NCBI RefSeq assembly: GCF_014284275.1
Contig: NZ_JACOFU010000001.1
Span: 868,001 to 932,000 of the forward strand
Source: Affinundibacterium amnicola
GTDB taxonomy: Bacteria > Pseudomonadota > Gammaproteobacteria > Burkholderiales > Burkholderiaceae_D
Direction: 5' to 3'
Length of the DNA stretch: 64,000 nt
Every line of letters starts with the position of its first letter. Position 1 is the stretch's first letter. Shown here one piece after another: positions 29,519-40,413 of the stretch. A program made the position numbers and the translations under genes. Below the pieces are notes generated by a model. The model was not told where the DNA came from. It saw only the letters and a list, made by a program, of their open reading frames with translations, and did no database searches.

Positions 29519-29809
29519 TTAATCGACGCGAATTACCTGATCGCCAATACGGAACTTTTCCCGGCGATCGCCCATCAATGCGCGCAAATCTTTGATACTC
29601 AAATCACTGATTTCATGCATACGAATCAACAACGATGCGCCAACTGGCAGATGGTGATGACGGATTTTACTAATTACTGGTGGAGCAACTTCTAAAGCTC
29701 TAGACAAAGCAGCGTCATTTTTTAAATGCAATTGCTTAATCAAAGTATCTAGAAGATTATTTGGGTTATAGTCAAAATCATCTGACTTTAAGTCTAAAAG
29801 GTTTGCCAT
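29519..29809 (-). CDS. Small helix-turn-helix-like protein
   Basis: A 96-residue protein. The middle LHLKNDAALSRALEVAPPVISKIRH reads like the HTH of the XRE/Cro group (residues about 28-52), and the rest is helical (LIRMHEISDLSIKDLRALMG). I recall near-identical proteins in other Oxalobacteraceae, so it is probably conserved rather than phage-borne, but its regulon is unknown. Single gene with its own terminator. Confidence 0.7.
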   Translation of the reverse strand: MANLLDLKSDDFDYNPNNLLDTLIKQLHLKNDAALSRALEVAPPVISKIRHHHLPVGASLLIRMHEISDLSIKDLRALMGDRREKFRIGDQVIRVD

Positions 29810-30076
29810 TTTTTCTCACTCTTCACAAAATACAGTTAAAAATTATCTGTATGCACCAAGACCAAATCGGTTTGGTTGTTATTTATAATTTTGCATGCAT
29901 AAAGCATGTTTACGCATGCTCCTTACTCCTGAACAATTTTACGCCAAGCAACTTTTTAGAAGTGACTCCATCAGAATCATTTTCTTCACTATCCTAGTTT
30001 TTTAACGAAAAATTCATTCTAGCTTGACCTTCTCACACGACTTTTGATCTTCGCCAAATAATCGACTGATGTGTTT

Positions 30077-30167
30077 TGGCGGAAAGACAGGGATTTGAAC
30101 CCTGGATACGTCATAAACGTATGCCGGATTTCGAGTCCGGTGCATTCGACCACTCTGCCATCTTTCC
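30077..30167 (-). tRNA. tRNA-Ser (anticodon CGA)
   Basis: Read on the minus strand: acceptor GGAAAGA pairs with TCTTTCC, followed by discriminator G and an encoded CCA; the T-arm has GTTCAAAT; the anticodon arm CCGGACTCGAAATCCGG gives anticodon CGA for UCG; a long variable arm (CATACG...CGTATG) marks a type II tRNA. Small frames across it are artefacts. Confidence 0.95.
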
Positions 30168-30194
30168 AAACTACCAAACATAGTCAAGCTCGCG

Positions 30195-30203
30195 ATTGTA
30201 GCA
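30195..30203 (-). promoter_or_regulatory. Extended -10 promoter for tRNA-Ser
   Basis: Minus strand TGCTACAAT (30203-30195) is a TGn extended -10 with one mismatch, 28 bases before the tRNA. No clear -35. Confidence 0.5.
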
Positions 30204-30567
30204 AAGTTCAAAACTGTTTGGTAGCCTGTTTTTTTGGCAATTTCCCTCTGAAAAGCCGCGATTTCATTAGATCTTTCTTTTTATATCTTAGATATATAAG
30301 GCTATAAAGAATATTTCCCCACATAAATAATACCTATTTAATCATTAGAAATTGGCTTCTAAACCGCCGTAGCTATCGTACAAACAAATCTCTCGCAAGC
30401 TTCTGATGTAAGAAAAAACTGCATTTGTATGAAACGATGGAAATATTTATTCAAAAAATTTAACTAACTTAATAGGATGAAATATCCCGGTCACAATCGC
30501 TCGCTAAGCTATTTGAACCGAAAGTTAAATTTGACTCGGCAATTTCCAATCGGCAAATATTTATTCT
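30204..30567. other. AT-rich intergenic region before the EAL/GGDEF gene
   Basis: About 360 bases without a convincing gene. It is AT-rich with runs of T and short repeats. TTGACT (near 30531) could be a -35, but no good -10 stands at the right spacing, and the ATG at 30568 has no Shine-Dalgarno site. Confidence 0.4.
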
Positions 30568-32427
30568 ATGGAACACGGATTAAGCCTTATTTCCGACACC
30601 ACTCTTTGCTATGAAGCAAAGATATTCCCCATGATTGATCAGGTCCATACGCAAAATACGGTCTTATTTCAATTACATCGAATTATTCGCGAACGACAAC
30701 TCAGCGCACGCTTCCAGCCCATCATTCACATGGAAAGTGGTCATATTCTTGGATATGAAGGTCTAATTAGGGGGCCATCAGACAGTGCTTTGCACTCACC
30801 GATCAACTTATTTCAAGCAGCTGCCGAGCACAAGCTCAGTGTGACTGTTGAACATCTTTGCCGACGCATTGTTCTTGAACAATTTCAAGCATTGAACCTC
30901 CCAGGGAAATTATTTCTCAATGTGAGCCCTGAATGTCTGCTTCAACGCGATGCAAAACATGGTGAGACTTTAGACTACATACATGAGATAGGAATTAATC
31001 CTGAACGTGTCATCATTGAGCTTACCGAATATCAACCAACGCACGATTACGCATTGCTGTACGAAGCAGTTTTACACTACCGAAACATGGGATTTGAGAT
31101 TGCGATTGATGATCTCGGAGAAGGCTTTTCTAGCTTGCGTCTATGGTCAGAACTACAACCAGAGTTCGTCAAAATAGACATGCATTTCATTCAAGGAATT
31201 GATAAAGACTCTGTCAAACGTCAGTTCGTCCGTTCAATTCAAAGCATTGCAGAAAAATCTGGTTCAAAAGTAGTTGCTGAGGGAATTGAAACGCAGGCCG
31301 AGCTTTTGACTTTATTGGACTTAGGCGTGGCCTGTGGGCAGGGATATCACATCGCAAAACCTCATGCGAGCCCAGCAAAATCGATTTCAGCGGAAGTGGC
31401 GAAAACGATTTCCGTAAAGAAAAATAGAACTCCGTCGATCTTGATTGATACAAGCGAAATAGCAGTGACAATTAAAAATTTAATTAAAACACCTCCAACT
31501 ATTAGCTCCACCACGCTCAATAATGCAGTTGAAAATTTATTCCTAGCAGATCCAAAATTAAAAATCATACCGGTTGTTGACGGCCATCTGCCTATTGGCA
31601 TCATTAATCGCCACAATATGATTGACCGATTTTCAAGGCCGTTTCAACGTGAACTCTATGGCAAAAAACCCTGCAAAGTATTCATGGATTGCAATCCATT
31701 AATCGTCGAGCAAAATACTAGTCTTCAACAAGTCAGCCATATGATTGTTGAAGCAGATCCCGAACATCTTATCAATGGGATCATTGTTGTCGATAATGGA
31801 TGCTATGTTGGGTTAGCGACGGGACCCGATCTCATGCGGGAAATCACCAAAATGCAAATCGAGGCGGCACGCTATGCAAATCCATTGACGCAATTACCCG
31901 GGAATGTGGCGATCAATCGTCATATTGACCAATTAATTCAGCAAGAAATTCCATTTACGGCATGTTATTGCGACCTCGATCATTTCAAGCCATTTAATGA
32001 TGTCTACGGCTACCAACGCGGTGATGAAGTCATTCAAATGAGCAGTAAAATTATTGTTCAACACTGCTCCAGCGATAAAGATTTCATCGGACATATCGGA
32101 GGAGATGACTTCATTATTGTGTTTCAAAGTAAAGATTGGGAACTACGTTGCAGGAATATTTTACGCGCATTTGAAACCGCTATTTCCGACTTTTATAGCA
32201 ATGAAGACCGGGATCGAGGCGGCTACATCAGTGAAGACCGGCAAGGGAAAAAAGTTTTTTACCCCTTAATTAGTTTGTCATTAGGGGTCATTAATGCGAA
32301 CATCGGACAGTATGTTTCACATCATCAAATCGCGATTGCTGCGGCTGAAGCAAAAAAACAAGCGAAGCGCTTGCCAGGAAATAGCTTGTTTATTGACCGC
32401 CGGCAGGAAACGACAGTCCACCCATAA
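30568..32427 (+). CDS. Cyclic-di-GMP enzyme: EAL, CBS pair, then GGDEF
   Basis: A 619-residue cytoplasmic protein with no membrane segment. EAL phosphodiesterase domain (about 35-270): EGLIRG in place of EAL, NVSPE, ELTE, DDLGEGFSS, KIDMHF and EGIET, so all metal residues are kept. A middle part (about 290-430) has two CBS-like repeats (IPVVDGHLPIGIINR and IIVVDNGCYVGLAT). GGDEF domain (about 430-600): PLTQLPGN, DLDHFKPFND, then GGDDF with Asp for Glu; no RXXD inhibitory site precedes it. Phosphodiesterase activity is likely, cyclase possible. EAL before GGDEF is the less common order. The start is uncertain; ATG 30631 is an alternative. Confidence 0.9.
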   Translation: MEHGLSLISDTTLCYEAKIFPMIDQVHTQNTVLFQLHRIIRERQLSARFQPIIHMESGHILGYEGLIRGPSDSALHSPINLFQAAAEHKLSVTVEHLCRRIVLEQFQALNLPGKLFLNVSPECLLQRDAKHGETLDYIHEIGINPERVIIELTEYQPTHDYALLYEAVLHYRNMGFEIAIDDLGEGFSSLRLWSELQPEFVKIDMHFIQGIDKDSVKRQFVRSIQSIAEKSGSKVVAEGIETQAELLTLLDLGVACGQGYHIAKPHASPAKSISAEVAKTISVKKNRTPSILIDTSEIAVTIKNLIKTPPTISSTTLNNAVENLFLADPKLKIIPVVDGHLPIGIINRHNMIDRFSRPFQRELYGKKPCKVFMDCNPLIVEQNTSLQQVSHMIVEADPEHLINGIIVVDNGCYVGLATGPDLMREITKMQIEAARYANPLTQLPGNVAINRHIDQLIQQEIPFTACYCDLDHFKPFNDVYGYQRGDEVIQMSSKIIVQHCSSDKDFIGHIGGDDFIIVFQSKDWELRCRNILRAFETAISDFYSNEDRDRGGYISEDRQGKKVFYPLISLSLGVINANIGQYVSHHQIAIAAAEAKKQAKRLPGNSLFIDRRQETTVHP

Positions 32428-32564
32428 AAAAATTCGTTTTACAGATTGTCAGAATCGGACAGAAGTAAATAATATAAATCAAGATTTATATACACAAATT
32501 CGCAGCCATATCTACTGAGCTGTCGTTATTTTTCCTCGTAATTTTTCCTATTTACCTAAAACTA

Positions 32565-32593
32565 TTGACAAGCTTCTGTGACAGCAATAGCCT
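32565..32593 (+). promoter_or_regulatory. Possible sigma-70 promoter for the small lipoprotein
   Basis: TTGACA (32565-32570) is a perfect -35, but after 17 bases the -10 is TAGCCT, a weak match. The implied RNA start is about 85 bases before the ATG. Confidence 0.35.
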
Positions 32594-32683
32594 TACGCGA
32601 TGTTGTTACCGAGGTGTCCCAGCGAATCTCATAAAACAACGCAGAAAAGTTTAATATTCTTCCTTCTATAAAGCGAATTTGCT

Positions 32684-32920
32684 ATGACAAAAACTTTACT
32701 TAGCCTTCTATTACTTTCCACCCTCACCGCATGTGCTAGTGTTGAAACCGAAGATCCAAATTCGCCAAAAGTCGCTGTTGAACGAGAATATCGTGTAGGC
32801 AGCACAATTCCACAGAAAAAGAATGCGCGTTCAACGTCTGACGTAAAAACCGTTTCATCAGATGATTTAATCAATATGCCACGTGCAGCAACGCCGAACG
32901 ACCCTTTAGGCAAAAAGTAA
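32684..32920 (+). CDS. Small predicted lipoprotein
   Basis: A 78-residue secreted protein. Signal MTKTLLSLLLLSTLTAC ends in the lipobox LTAC, with acylated Cys17. The mature ~60 residues are charged, without a recognised fold (VEREYRVGSTIPQKK, SSDDLINMP, PNDPLGKK). Convergent with purL across a shared terminator. Proteins of this kind are common in Oxalobacteraceae, function unknown. Confidence 0.78.
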   Translation: MTKTLLSLLLLSTLTACASVETEDPNSPKVAVEREYRVGSTIPQKKNARSTSDVKTVSSDDLINMPRAATPNDPLGKK

Positions 32921-32940
32921 GTAGTTGCATCACCACCAAT

Positions 32941-32980
32941 AAAAAACGCAGAGCGCTTTCCAGCTAACTCTGCGTTTTTT
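32941..32980. terminator. Bidirectional terminator between the lipoprotein gene and purL
   Basis: AAAAAACGCAGAG (32941-32953) pairs perfectly with 32968-32980, with A and T tracts on both sides, serving both converging genes. Confidence 0.93.
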
Positions 32981-33006
32981 GTTCTGCGTTTACATCACCT
33001 TGAAAT

Positions 33007-36000
33007 TTAGCCTACCCAAACCCGCGCATTTCTAAACATACGCATCCAAGGTGAATCTTCACCAAAGGATTCTGGTGCCCACGAATGTAAAACGCTGCGG
33101 AATACACGTTCTGCGTGCGGCATCATCACTGTGAAACGACCATCATCATTCGTAACGGAAGTTAAGCCGCGTGGTGAGCCATTCGGATTGTAAGGATAAG
33201 CTTCCGTTGCCAGACCATGATGATCAACAAAACGCATCGCTGCGTGTACAGCATTGATATCGCCTGTGGTTGAAAAATCTGCAAAACCTTCGCCATGCGC
33301 CACTGCGATTGGTGTTTGTGTGCCCGCCATACCTTGGAAGAAAATCGATTTAGATTCGAGAATCTCAACCATCGAGAAACGGCCTTCAAATTGCTCGGAT
33401 TTATTCTTGGTGAATTTCGGCCAAGCTGTCGCGCCTGGAATGATGGACTTCAAATTACTCATCATCTGGCAACCGTTGCAAATACCCATACCGAAGGTAT
33501 CGTTACGATGGAAGAATTCAGAGAACTGCTCGGACATCATAGCGTTGAACAAAATCGTCTTCGCCCAACCTTCACCAGCTCCCAGGACGTCACCGTATGA
33601 GAAGCCACCGACCGCGATCAAGCCTTTGTAATCGGAAAGCTTAGCGCGACCAGCTATCAGATCACTCATGTGAACGTCAACCGCAGTGAAGCCTGCTTTG
33701 TGCATCACGTAGGCGGTTTCAATATGTGAGTTCACACCTTGCTCACGCAAGATGGCGACTTTCGGACGTACGCCTGTTGCAATAAACGGTGCTGCCACAT
33801 CTGCTTGCGCATCGAAAGTCACTTTCGGTTGCATGCCTGGATCGGATTCATCCGCCAAACGTGCATACTCGGCGTCGGCGCAATCTGGATTGTCGCGCAT
33901 GCGGGCAATTTGCCAACTGGTTTTGCTCCAGATTTGATGCAGAGCACTGCGAGATTCTTTGTAGATTTCTTTCGCGTCGCGCATGAAAGAAATGATACCG
34001 CTATTATTTGGCTTACCAATTTCGTGACTGCATGCACCCAGATTATGTGCACGTAACACGTCCATCACTTCGCTGCGCTGTTCAGTGCGTACCTGAATAA
34101 CTGCACCAAGCTCTTCGTTAAACAAAGCGCGTAAAGTTAATTCATTACGACGTTCAGCAACCTGCCCTGCCCAATTTTTCGCATCACCTTGATCCGCTGC
34201 GTGTTCACTTTCCATCGTCAGCATGTCGAGGTTGATCGCTAAACCGCTACGACCCGCAAACGCCATTTCGCACAATGTGCCATACAGACCGCCGTCAGAA
34301 CGATCATGGTAAGACAAAATTTTGCCGTCTTGATTTAAAGTTTGAATCGCCGCGAAGAAGCCTTTCAAATCATCTGCGCTATCCACATCCGGTGTCTGAT
34401 CACCAAGCTTTTGCATAACTTGTGCAAAAGCCGATGCTCCCAAACGATTCTTGCCACGACCAAGATCGATCAAAATCAAGCTAGTATCGCCAGCGTCCAA
34501 TTTGATTTGTGGCGTTAAGCATTTACGGATGTCATACACGGGCGCAAATGCAGAAATAATCAAAGACACAGGGGATGTGACAGACTTATCAGCGCCCTCA
34601 TCTTTCCATGTGGTACGCATGGACAAAGAATCTTTACCAACCGGAATACTGATACCCAGCGCAGGGCAAAGTTCCATACCGATGGCTTTGACCGTATCAA
34701 ACAAAGCCGCATCTTGACCAGGTTGACCACAAGCGGCCATCCAGTTCGCTGAGAGCTTAATGCTCTCAATGCTGGAGATAGGTGCTGCAGCGATATTCGT
34801 AATCGATTCGCCCACAGCCATACGACCCGATGCAGCCGCATCGATAACTGCCAATGGTGTACGTTCACCCATAGACATTGCTTCACCTAAATGACCTTCT
34901 AAACTCATCGCGGTCACAGCACAATCCGCGACTGGTACTTGCCATGGGCCGACCATTTGATCGCGTACCGACATCGCGCCAACTGAACGGTCGCCAATCG
35001 TAACTAAGAAAGATTTATCGCCGACCGTCGGCAAACTCAACACGCGCTCGCCAACGACTTTCAAATCCATACCCGTTAAATCTATCGCTGGGAAATCACG
35101 TTTGACATGCTCAACTTCGCGATGCATTTTTGGTGGTTTGCCGAGCAAGACATTCATCGGCATATCGACTGGCGCATTGTCGTTCAGAGGATCGATGACT
35201 TTTAGTTGACGCTCTTCGGTTGCAGTACCGACGACAGCGAATAAACAACGTTCGCGCTCACAGAAATACTGGAACAAAGGCAGGCTTTCTGGCGCAATCG
35301 CTAACACATAACGTTCTTGCGATTCATTACTCCAGATTTCTTTCGGCGCCATGCCGCTTTCTTCCAAAGGTACTTTACGCAAATCAAAAATCGCACCGCG
35401 TTTTGCGTCGTTCGTGATTTCTGGGAAGGCATTAGACAAACCACCTGCACCCACATCATGAATTGACAAGATAGGATTATTGTCACCGAGTTGCCAGCAA
35501 GAGTTAATTACTTCTTGCGCACGACGTTCCATTTCTGGATTGCCACGTTGCACAGAATCAAAATCTAAATCCGCGGTGTTAGTACCTGTCGCCATCGATG
35601 AAGCGGCACTACCGCCCATACCGATGCGCATACCTGGGCCGCCGAGTTGAATCAACAAACTGCCGACAGGCAAATCAAATTTTTTCGTGTGCTTATCATT
35701 GATGCTACCGATACCGCCAGCGATCATAATAGGCTTGTGGTAGCCATGAACGGTACCACCAACATTTTGTTCGTAAGTACGGAAATAACCGCCCAAAACT
35801 GGGCGACCAAATTCATTGCTAAACGCAGCGCCACCGATCGGGCCTTCAATCATAATTTGCAAAGGTGAGGCTATACGATCTGGTTTGCCATATTGCTGTG
35901 TCGTTGCGTTACCGCTCAATACATCCGTTGCGTTTTCCCAAGCTTGTACATTGCCAGGCAAATTCAAATTGGAAACCGTAAAGCCAGTTAAGCCAGCCTT

Positions 36001-37008
36001 TGGTTTTGCACCACGACCAGTCGCGCCTTCATCACGAATCTCACCACCAGCACCAGTCGATGCGCCTGGAAATGGAGAAATCGCGGTTGGGTGATTATGT
36101 GTTTCCACCTTCATCAAAGTATGCGTCAACTCAGTTGAAGCTTGGTATTCATTCCCGTTCGCAGCACCGTTTGGATAGAAGCGTGTAACCGTCGCACCTT
36201 CCATGATGGAAGAGTTATCGCTGTAGGCAACGATCGTGCCTTTTGGTTGCAGTAAATGCGTGTTCTTGATCATGCCGAATAGCGAGATATCTTTTTTCTC
36301 ACCGTCAATAGTCCAATCAGCATTGAAAATTTTATGGCGGCAGTGCTCACTATTCGCTTGTGCAAACATCATCAATTCGACATCGGTTGGATTGCGCTTT
36401 GCGGTCGTAAATGCGTCAACCAGATAATCAACTTCATCATCTGACAAAGCCAAACCTAATGCGGTGTTAGCATCAACCAAAGCTGCTTTACCACCACCTA
36501 AAACATCAACATGCTCTAAAGGCTTCGCTTCTAATTCTGTGAACAAACCGTTGGCAGCATTCAAATCTTCCAATACCATTTCGGTCATACGGTCATGCAG
36601 TAAAGCGATCACACCTTGCTTAGAATCAGCGGCGAGTTTTTTTGCACCACCTAACAATCCAGACTTAACTTGTACAAAATATTGCACACCACGCTCTAAG
36701 CGCTTGATCTGCTGCATGCCGCAATTGTGTGTGATGTCTGTGGCTTTCGATGCCCATGGTGAAATCGTACCGAAGCGCGGAATCACGACAAAACTATCGC
36801 CCTCTTCGCTACCTGTGAATGCATCACCGTAGACCAAAAGTGCTTTGAGGCGATTGACGTCAATCTCACTCAAAGGTGCAGATGTATCGACGAAATGAGC
36901 GTAGCGCGCAGTAACCCCAACGACGTTGGCATCGACAGCTTGCAAGCGGGACAATAAATTCTTAGTTCGGAAAGCAGACAGGGCGTTAGAGCCTGGCAAT
37001 ATCAACAT
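33007..37008 (-). CDS. purL: Phosphoribosylformylglycinamidine synthase (large, single-chain)
   Basis: A 1333-residue enzyme for the fourth step of purine synthesis (FGAR to FGAM, ATP and glutamine). N-terminal, linker ([14 protein letters not shown]), two AIRS-like halves ([44 protein letters not shown]-like VGKDSLSM) and a C-terminal class I glutaminase ([12 protein letters not shown] with the nucleophile Cys, and a late AHGEG). This is the fused form of proteobacteria. I start at ATG 37008 ([11 protein letters not shown]), the family start; 56 upstream open codons are dismissed. Confidence 0.97.
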   Translation of the reverse strand: MLILPGSNALSAFRTKNLLSRLQAVDANVVGVTARYAHFVDTSAPLSEIDVNRLKALLVYGDAFTGSEEGDSFVVIPRFGTISPWASKATDITHNCGMQQIKRLERGVQYFVQVKSGLLGGAKKLAADSKQGVIALLHDRMTEMVLEDLNAANGLFTELEAKPLEHVDVLGGGKAALVDANTALGLALSDDEVDYLVDAFTTAKRNPTDVELMMFAQANSEHCRHKIFNADWTIDGEKKDISLFGMIKNTHLLQPKGTIVAYSDNSSIMEGATVTRFYPNGAANGNEYQASTELTHTLMKVETHNHPTAISPFPGASTGAGGEIRDEGATGRGAKPKAGLTGFTVSNLNLPGNVQAWENATDVLSGNATTQQYGKPDRIASPLQIMIEGPIGGAAFSNEFGRPVLGGYFRTYEQNVGGTVHGYHKPIMIAGGIGSINDKHTKKFDLPVGSLLIQLGGPGMRIGMGGSAASSMATGTNTADLDFDSVQRGNPEMERRAQEVINSCWQLGDNNPILSIHDVGAGGLSNAFPEITNDAKRGAIFDLRKVPLEESGMAPKEIWSNESQERYVLAIAPESLPLFQYFCERERCLFAVVGTATEERQLKVIDPLNDNAPVDMPMNVLLGKPPKMHREVEHVKRDFPAIDLTGMDLKVVGERVLSLPTVGDKSFLVTIGDRSVGAMSVRDQMVGPWQVPVADCAVTAMSLEGHLGEAMSMGERTPLAVIDAAASGRMAVGESITNIAAAPISSIESIKLSANWMAACGQPGQDAALFDTVKAIGMELCPALGISIPVGKDSLSMRTTWKDEGADKSVTSPVSLIISAFAPVYDIRKCLTPQIKLDAGDTSLILIDLGRGKNRLGASAFAQVMQKLGDQTPDVDSADDLKGFFAAIQTLNQDGKILSYHDRSDGGLYGTLCEMAFAGRSGLAINLDMLTMESEHAADQGDAKNWAGQVAERRNELTLRALFNEELGAVIQVRTEQRSEVMDVLRAHNLGACSHEIGKPNNSGIISFMRDAKEIYKESRSALHQIWSKTSWQIARMRDNPDCADAEYARLADESDPGMQPKVTFDAQADVAAPFIATGVRPKVAILREQGVNSHIETAYVMHKAGFTAVDVHMSDLIAGRAKLSDYKGLIAVGGFSYGDVLGAGEGWAKTILFNAMMSEQFSEFFHRNDTFGMGICNGCQMMSNLKSIIPGATAWPKFTKNKSEQFEGRFSMVEILESKSIFFQGMAGTQTPIAVAHGEGFADFSTTGDINAVHAAMRFVDHHGLATEAYPYNPNGSPRGLTSVTNDDGRFTVMMPHAERVFRSVLHSWAPESFGEDSPWMRMFRNARVWVG

Positions 37009-37183
37009 GGCGTGAATGTAGTTGAGGCAAAGTGGCTGGTTTCTGAAGTTCGCGCTAGCAATATCACGAAAGAGCTCAGACACATCGCGGGTTGAAACGG
37101 AAAGCGCGATTATACCTTGATGTCGGTTTTCGCTCCAGCGAGATCTGCGATGGATTTCGACGCTGGTCAAATTCAATCCATAA

Positions 37184-37209
37184 AAAAAGCGACCATTTCG
37201 GTCGCTTTT
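37184..37209 (-). terminator. Rho-independent terminator after the FimV-like gene
   Basis: GCGACC (37189-37194) pairs with GGTCGC (37200-37205) around ATTTC; the flanks extend the stem as A-T pairs. Read on the minus strand it has a run of seven T. It lies about 100 bases past the fimV stop. Confidence 0.85.
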
Positions 37210-37305
37210 CGTTTTCTCATCTATGGAAAATAAATTTTATCTAAATCATAAAAAACAATCAGAAGATAACAAACGGGCAATTCAAAAATACCCTCTCCAC
37301 TTACT

Positions 37306-39234
37306 CTATTTCTTATTCACTTCCATACGTGGAAAATCAATCGTTTCAAATTCTATCGTCCCAAACTCAGTTTCTGCTATCGGATCAGTGACATTTTCCT
37401 CCAACGGAAGCTTCACGTCGACTTCACTTCGCATCTCTTTCACCGGGCCTTCAATTGCCATAATTCTATCGAGTTCATGGGCAATACCTAACAACATCAA
37501 GATATCGCGATAAACGGGCAAATCAAATCCTGCCCGCTTTCCTTCCCTATCATCAACCAACAAACTCTCAAGATAAGAAATAATATTATTTCCATTCCAA
37601 GCTTCACAGATTTTTTGCATTAAATGCGGAAAATCCTCTAAGTGGCGACTTGGCAATGTCGACAAATCCGTCTCAAATTCAGGAATATTTGCGTTAAAGA
37701 ACACAATAAAACGATCACGCAAGCGATCATACTTTTGCTGATCATTTACTGTGCGATACAAATCCAACAAAAATAGCCAAGGTACTGGTGAATCTGGATG
37801 CTCAAGCTGTTCCTGCGCGGCTAAAATTTCAATCGCCCTTTGCGGATCATTCATTGAAATCCAAAACTCTGCCTCTTGTGTAACATCAGAAATTTCCTCA
37901 ACCTTGACAGAATTTCCACGTGGCGCAAAGAAATTAAAAATACTACTGTTTGTTTCTTCAAGACTCGGCGTTCGGCTCACCGGCTTACCAACTTGACTTT
38001 CCTGAGCATTCACTTGTTCCGATTCGGTAGATTCTGCAACGACCTTCACATCGCTAACTTGTTTACTTAATGGTTCAGATTTAGGTGCTGTGTTACCTGA
38101 TTTGCCATCATAACTAGCCTGCAAACTATTAATCACGTCTTCAATTTTCTCTGGCTGGCTCTCCAAAGTTTGCTCACTATCTTCCCACCATGTAGCGTTT
38201 TGTGCCGACAAATTTTTCCGGATATAGACGAGCAAAAACAAAATAATGCCAATAGCCAAAATCGCAATCAATCCAAGTATCACAACCCAATAATCAAAAC
38301 CAGATTTGCTTTGCAACTGCGCAAGCGCCGATTTATCTTGTAAATTTTGCTGACGCAACTTCTCTGTTTCTCGCTTCAAACTTGCAATTTCCGAGCTATC
38401 GACTACGTTCGGAAGTGCTGGCGCCACTGGTGCCACTTCATCACGCAAGATTGCCGCCATACGTGCCTGTGCAGCGCGTAATTCCTGGTTATTTTCCACT
38501 AACTGCTGACCAGATGAGGAGCTCAGAATATCGCTCATTCTTAATCCCTGCGGAAAATCCGGTAAAACGATGTCATCAGACAACTTCAGCACATCTTTAG
38601 CTGGAACATTCGATGCGATGCTCTTCTCGACTCGATTTTTACTCTTTTTCTGCGGAACTGGGCTTTCTTCATTCAATGCTTTTGGCAAAGCCTCTGCGCT
38701 TCTTTGTTTTTGTTTTTTTTCTGTGGACTTCAACGACGATGCATTTGTAGGCGCTACATCGGTAAAAGTCTGGGAAGAGATCTGTGGCGTATCGGTCCTA
38801 GCAAACGGAGAAGGATCACGCGCAATACTGGCAGAATCAACTGAGACATTAGGTGGATCAAGCAATATCGAGAATTCACGATGCAACTGCGTTTCACAAT
38901 TAATATCAATGATTAAATTGATCGCCGGCTCATTGATCGCCTGCTGCGTTGAGAAACTGAGCGCACGCATTTTCTGCTTTTGATGAATAGAAATAGTTGC
39001 ACTGGCAATAAATGCACCATCCATCGATACAACACGCGCACGCAAACAACTTGGATTTAAGCTCTCGGTTTCAGCGCCCATCACATTGGAATGAACCAAT
39101 AATGGCTGTCCCAATGATGAGCGCACACGCAATTCACCTAAGCCAAGCGCGAACACAGACGTAGTCGCTCCAAACAGGCAAGCAACCATCAATAAGCATT
39201 GAAAAAACTGACGCCAACAATGAAAAATAATCAT
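37306..39234 (-). CDS. FimV-like pilus/polarity protein (short form)
   Basis: A 642-residue membrane protein. Signal peptide (about 1-30), then the FimV N-terminal domain (LGLGELRVRSSLGQPLLVHSNV), a long Ser/Pro-rich part, one membrane helix at about 315-340 (VVILGLIAILAIGIILFLLV), then a cytoplasmic part with FWISMNDPQRAIEILAAQ and TPR-like repeats. No LysM motif is seen, and it is shorter than canonical FimV. FimV helps type II/IV systems and polar localisation in Pseudomonas. Whether a longer FimV exists elsewhere in this genome cannot be told. Confidence 0.8.
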   Translation of the reverse strand: MIIFHCWRQFFQCLLMVACLFGATTSVFALGLGELRVRSSLGQPLLVHSNVMGAETESLNPSCLRARVVSMDGAFIASATISIHQKQKMRALSFSTQQAINEPAINLIIDINCETQLHREFSILLDPPNVSVDSASIARDPSPFARTDTPQISSQTFTDVAPTNASSLKSTEKKQKQRSAEALPKALNEESPVPQKKSKNRVEKSIASNVPAKDVLKLSDDIVLPDFPQGLRMSDILSSSSGQQLVENNQELRAAQARMAAILRDEVAPVAPALPNVVDSSEIASLKRETEKLRQQNLQDKSALAQLQSKSGFDYWVVILGLIAILAIGIILFLLVYIRKNLSAQNATWWEDSEQTLESQPEKIEDVINSLQASYDGKSGNTAPKSEPLSKQVSDVKVVAESTESEQVNAQESQVGKPVSRTPSLEETNSSIFNFFAPRGNSVKVEEISDVTQEAEFWISMNDPQRAIEILAAQEQLEHPDSPVPWLFLLDLYRTVNDQQKYDRLRDRFIVFFNANIPEFETDLSTLPSRHLEDFPHLMQKICEAWNGNNIISYLESLLVDDREGKRAGFDLPVYRDILMLLGIAHELDRIMAIEGPVKEMRSEVDVKLPLEENVTDPIAETEFGTIEFETIDFPRMEVNKK

Positions 39235-39446
39235 GTCCTTTATATATATATAGCCAAGTTAAACGCTTTACGAGAGCACGATTGAGTTTAACTATCTTCG
39301 ATGTTACTTCTTTTACATTGAGATTCAAAGTAAATTGCATCGTTTTTTGTTTAAAAATAGTCAAATTTCAAACAAAAATACTGCAAAAATCAATTACTTA
39401 ATCAAATCAACTATTCTTTCAAGCAATTTCTTTACTGCCTAAAAAG

Positions 39447-40220
39447 CTAGTCTGGATTTTTCTTCCAATCCAAGATTCTCTTTGCAATTCCGCGCATTAT
39501 ATTCACTTCTTCAGTTTCTAGTTGAGCTCGAGAAAATAGGCGTTTCAATCTTGGCATTAACTTTTTCGGATTATCCGGATTCAAGAATTCAATCGCAATC
39601 AGCGCTTTCTCTAAGTGCTGATACATTCCGTCAATCTGCTCAGAAGATGCCATTTCGCCTTGAAAGCCGATTACCTGGTTTTGTCCTTGAGGCAACATTG
39701 TCTCCATTGCGCGCATTCGACATTCATAAACCAATATTTGAACCGCTTGTGCAAGATTCAAAGAAGAATAATCAGGATTAGCAGGCACATTAATCAAGAC
39801 ATTGCAATTCATCACGATTTCATTCGGTAAGCCGTAGCGTTCGCTACCAAATACTAAAGCGACATTTTGCTGAGTCGTGCCAACTAATTTATCGGCAAAA
39901 TCGCGAGGAACAATAACTGGAGGCGAAAATTCACGCAAACGTGCACTTACAGCAGCGACAAAGTGACAATCCACTAAAGCGTCTTCTATCTTATCGACCA
40001 CTTTTGCTGACGCTAAAATATCTTGCGCCCCACTCGCAAAAGCGATCGCATCAGGATTGGTGAGAGCATCGTCAAAGCGTGGATTAACCAGACGCAAATC
40101 AGAAAATCCCATGGTTTTCATAGCGCGGGCTACTGCACCAATATTGCCGGGATGACTAGTATCGACCAAGATAATTCGCAGGCGACTAAAAACAGATGTA
40201 TCAGAAATAGCTAAGTTCAT
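39447..40220 (-). CDS. trmJ: tRNA (cytidine/uridine-2'-O-)-methyltransferase TrmJ
   Basis: A 257-residue SpoU-class enzyme. Seen: LVDTSHPGNIGAVARAMKTMG (motif 1), VALVFGSERYGLPNE (motif 2) and VPANPDYSSLNLAQAVQIL (motif 3). TrmJ 2'-O-methylates position 32 in the anticodon loop. The C-terminal helical part is the TrmJ one. Divergent from suhB, as in E. coli. The TA repeat at 39239-39253 lies upstream of the FimV-like gene, not here. Confidence 0.93.
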   Translation of the reverse strand: MNLAISDTSVFSRLRIILVDTSHPGNIGAVARAMKTMGFSDLRLVNPRFDDALTNPDAIAFASGAQDILASAKVVDKIEDALVDCHFVAAVSARLREFSPPVIVPRDFADKLVGTTQQNVALVFGSERYGLPNEIVMNCNVLINVPANPDYSSLNLAQAVQILVYECRMRAMETMLPQGQNQVIGFQGEMASSEQIDGMYQHLEKALIAIEFLNPDNPKKLMPRLKRLFSRAQLETEEVNIMRGIAKRILDWKKNPD

Positions 40221-40413
40221 TTAAAATAGCGCGATTGCGCGTTAATTTTTGTTGTTTATGTTGCTGATGCGATTTGCTTATGTGATCAATTCTACAATGA
40301 CTCAATCGTAATTCACAGCGCCCCGCTCTTTAATTCATCTTTGTGCGACAACTTTACGACCTTGGTCTAGTCCAGACTCAAGGCTGAGCTGCCGCCATTT
40401 TAACGGAAACTCT

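Noticed and set aside
28694-30200. A genomic island at tRNA-Ser
   Set aside because: There is no integrase, no repeat of the tRNA end and only one phage-like gene, so I keep it as a single odd gene.
30014-30211. A 65-residue minus-strand frame with RWQSGRMHRTRNPAYVYD
   Set aside because: It is a translation of tRNA-Ser, a common false gene.
37009-37176. A 56-codon extension of PurL
   Set aside because: The family starts at MLILPGS; the extension is Arg-rich leader sequence without a ribosome site.
39239-39253. A TA dinucleotide run upstream of the FimV-like gene
   Set aside because: It could be phase-variable but is only about seven repeats, and its place 5 bases before the start codon fits AT-rich leader DNA equally well; noted only.
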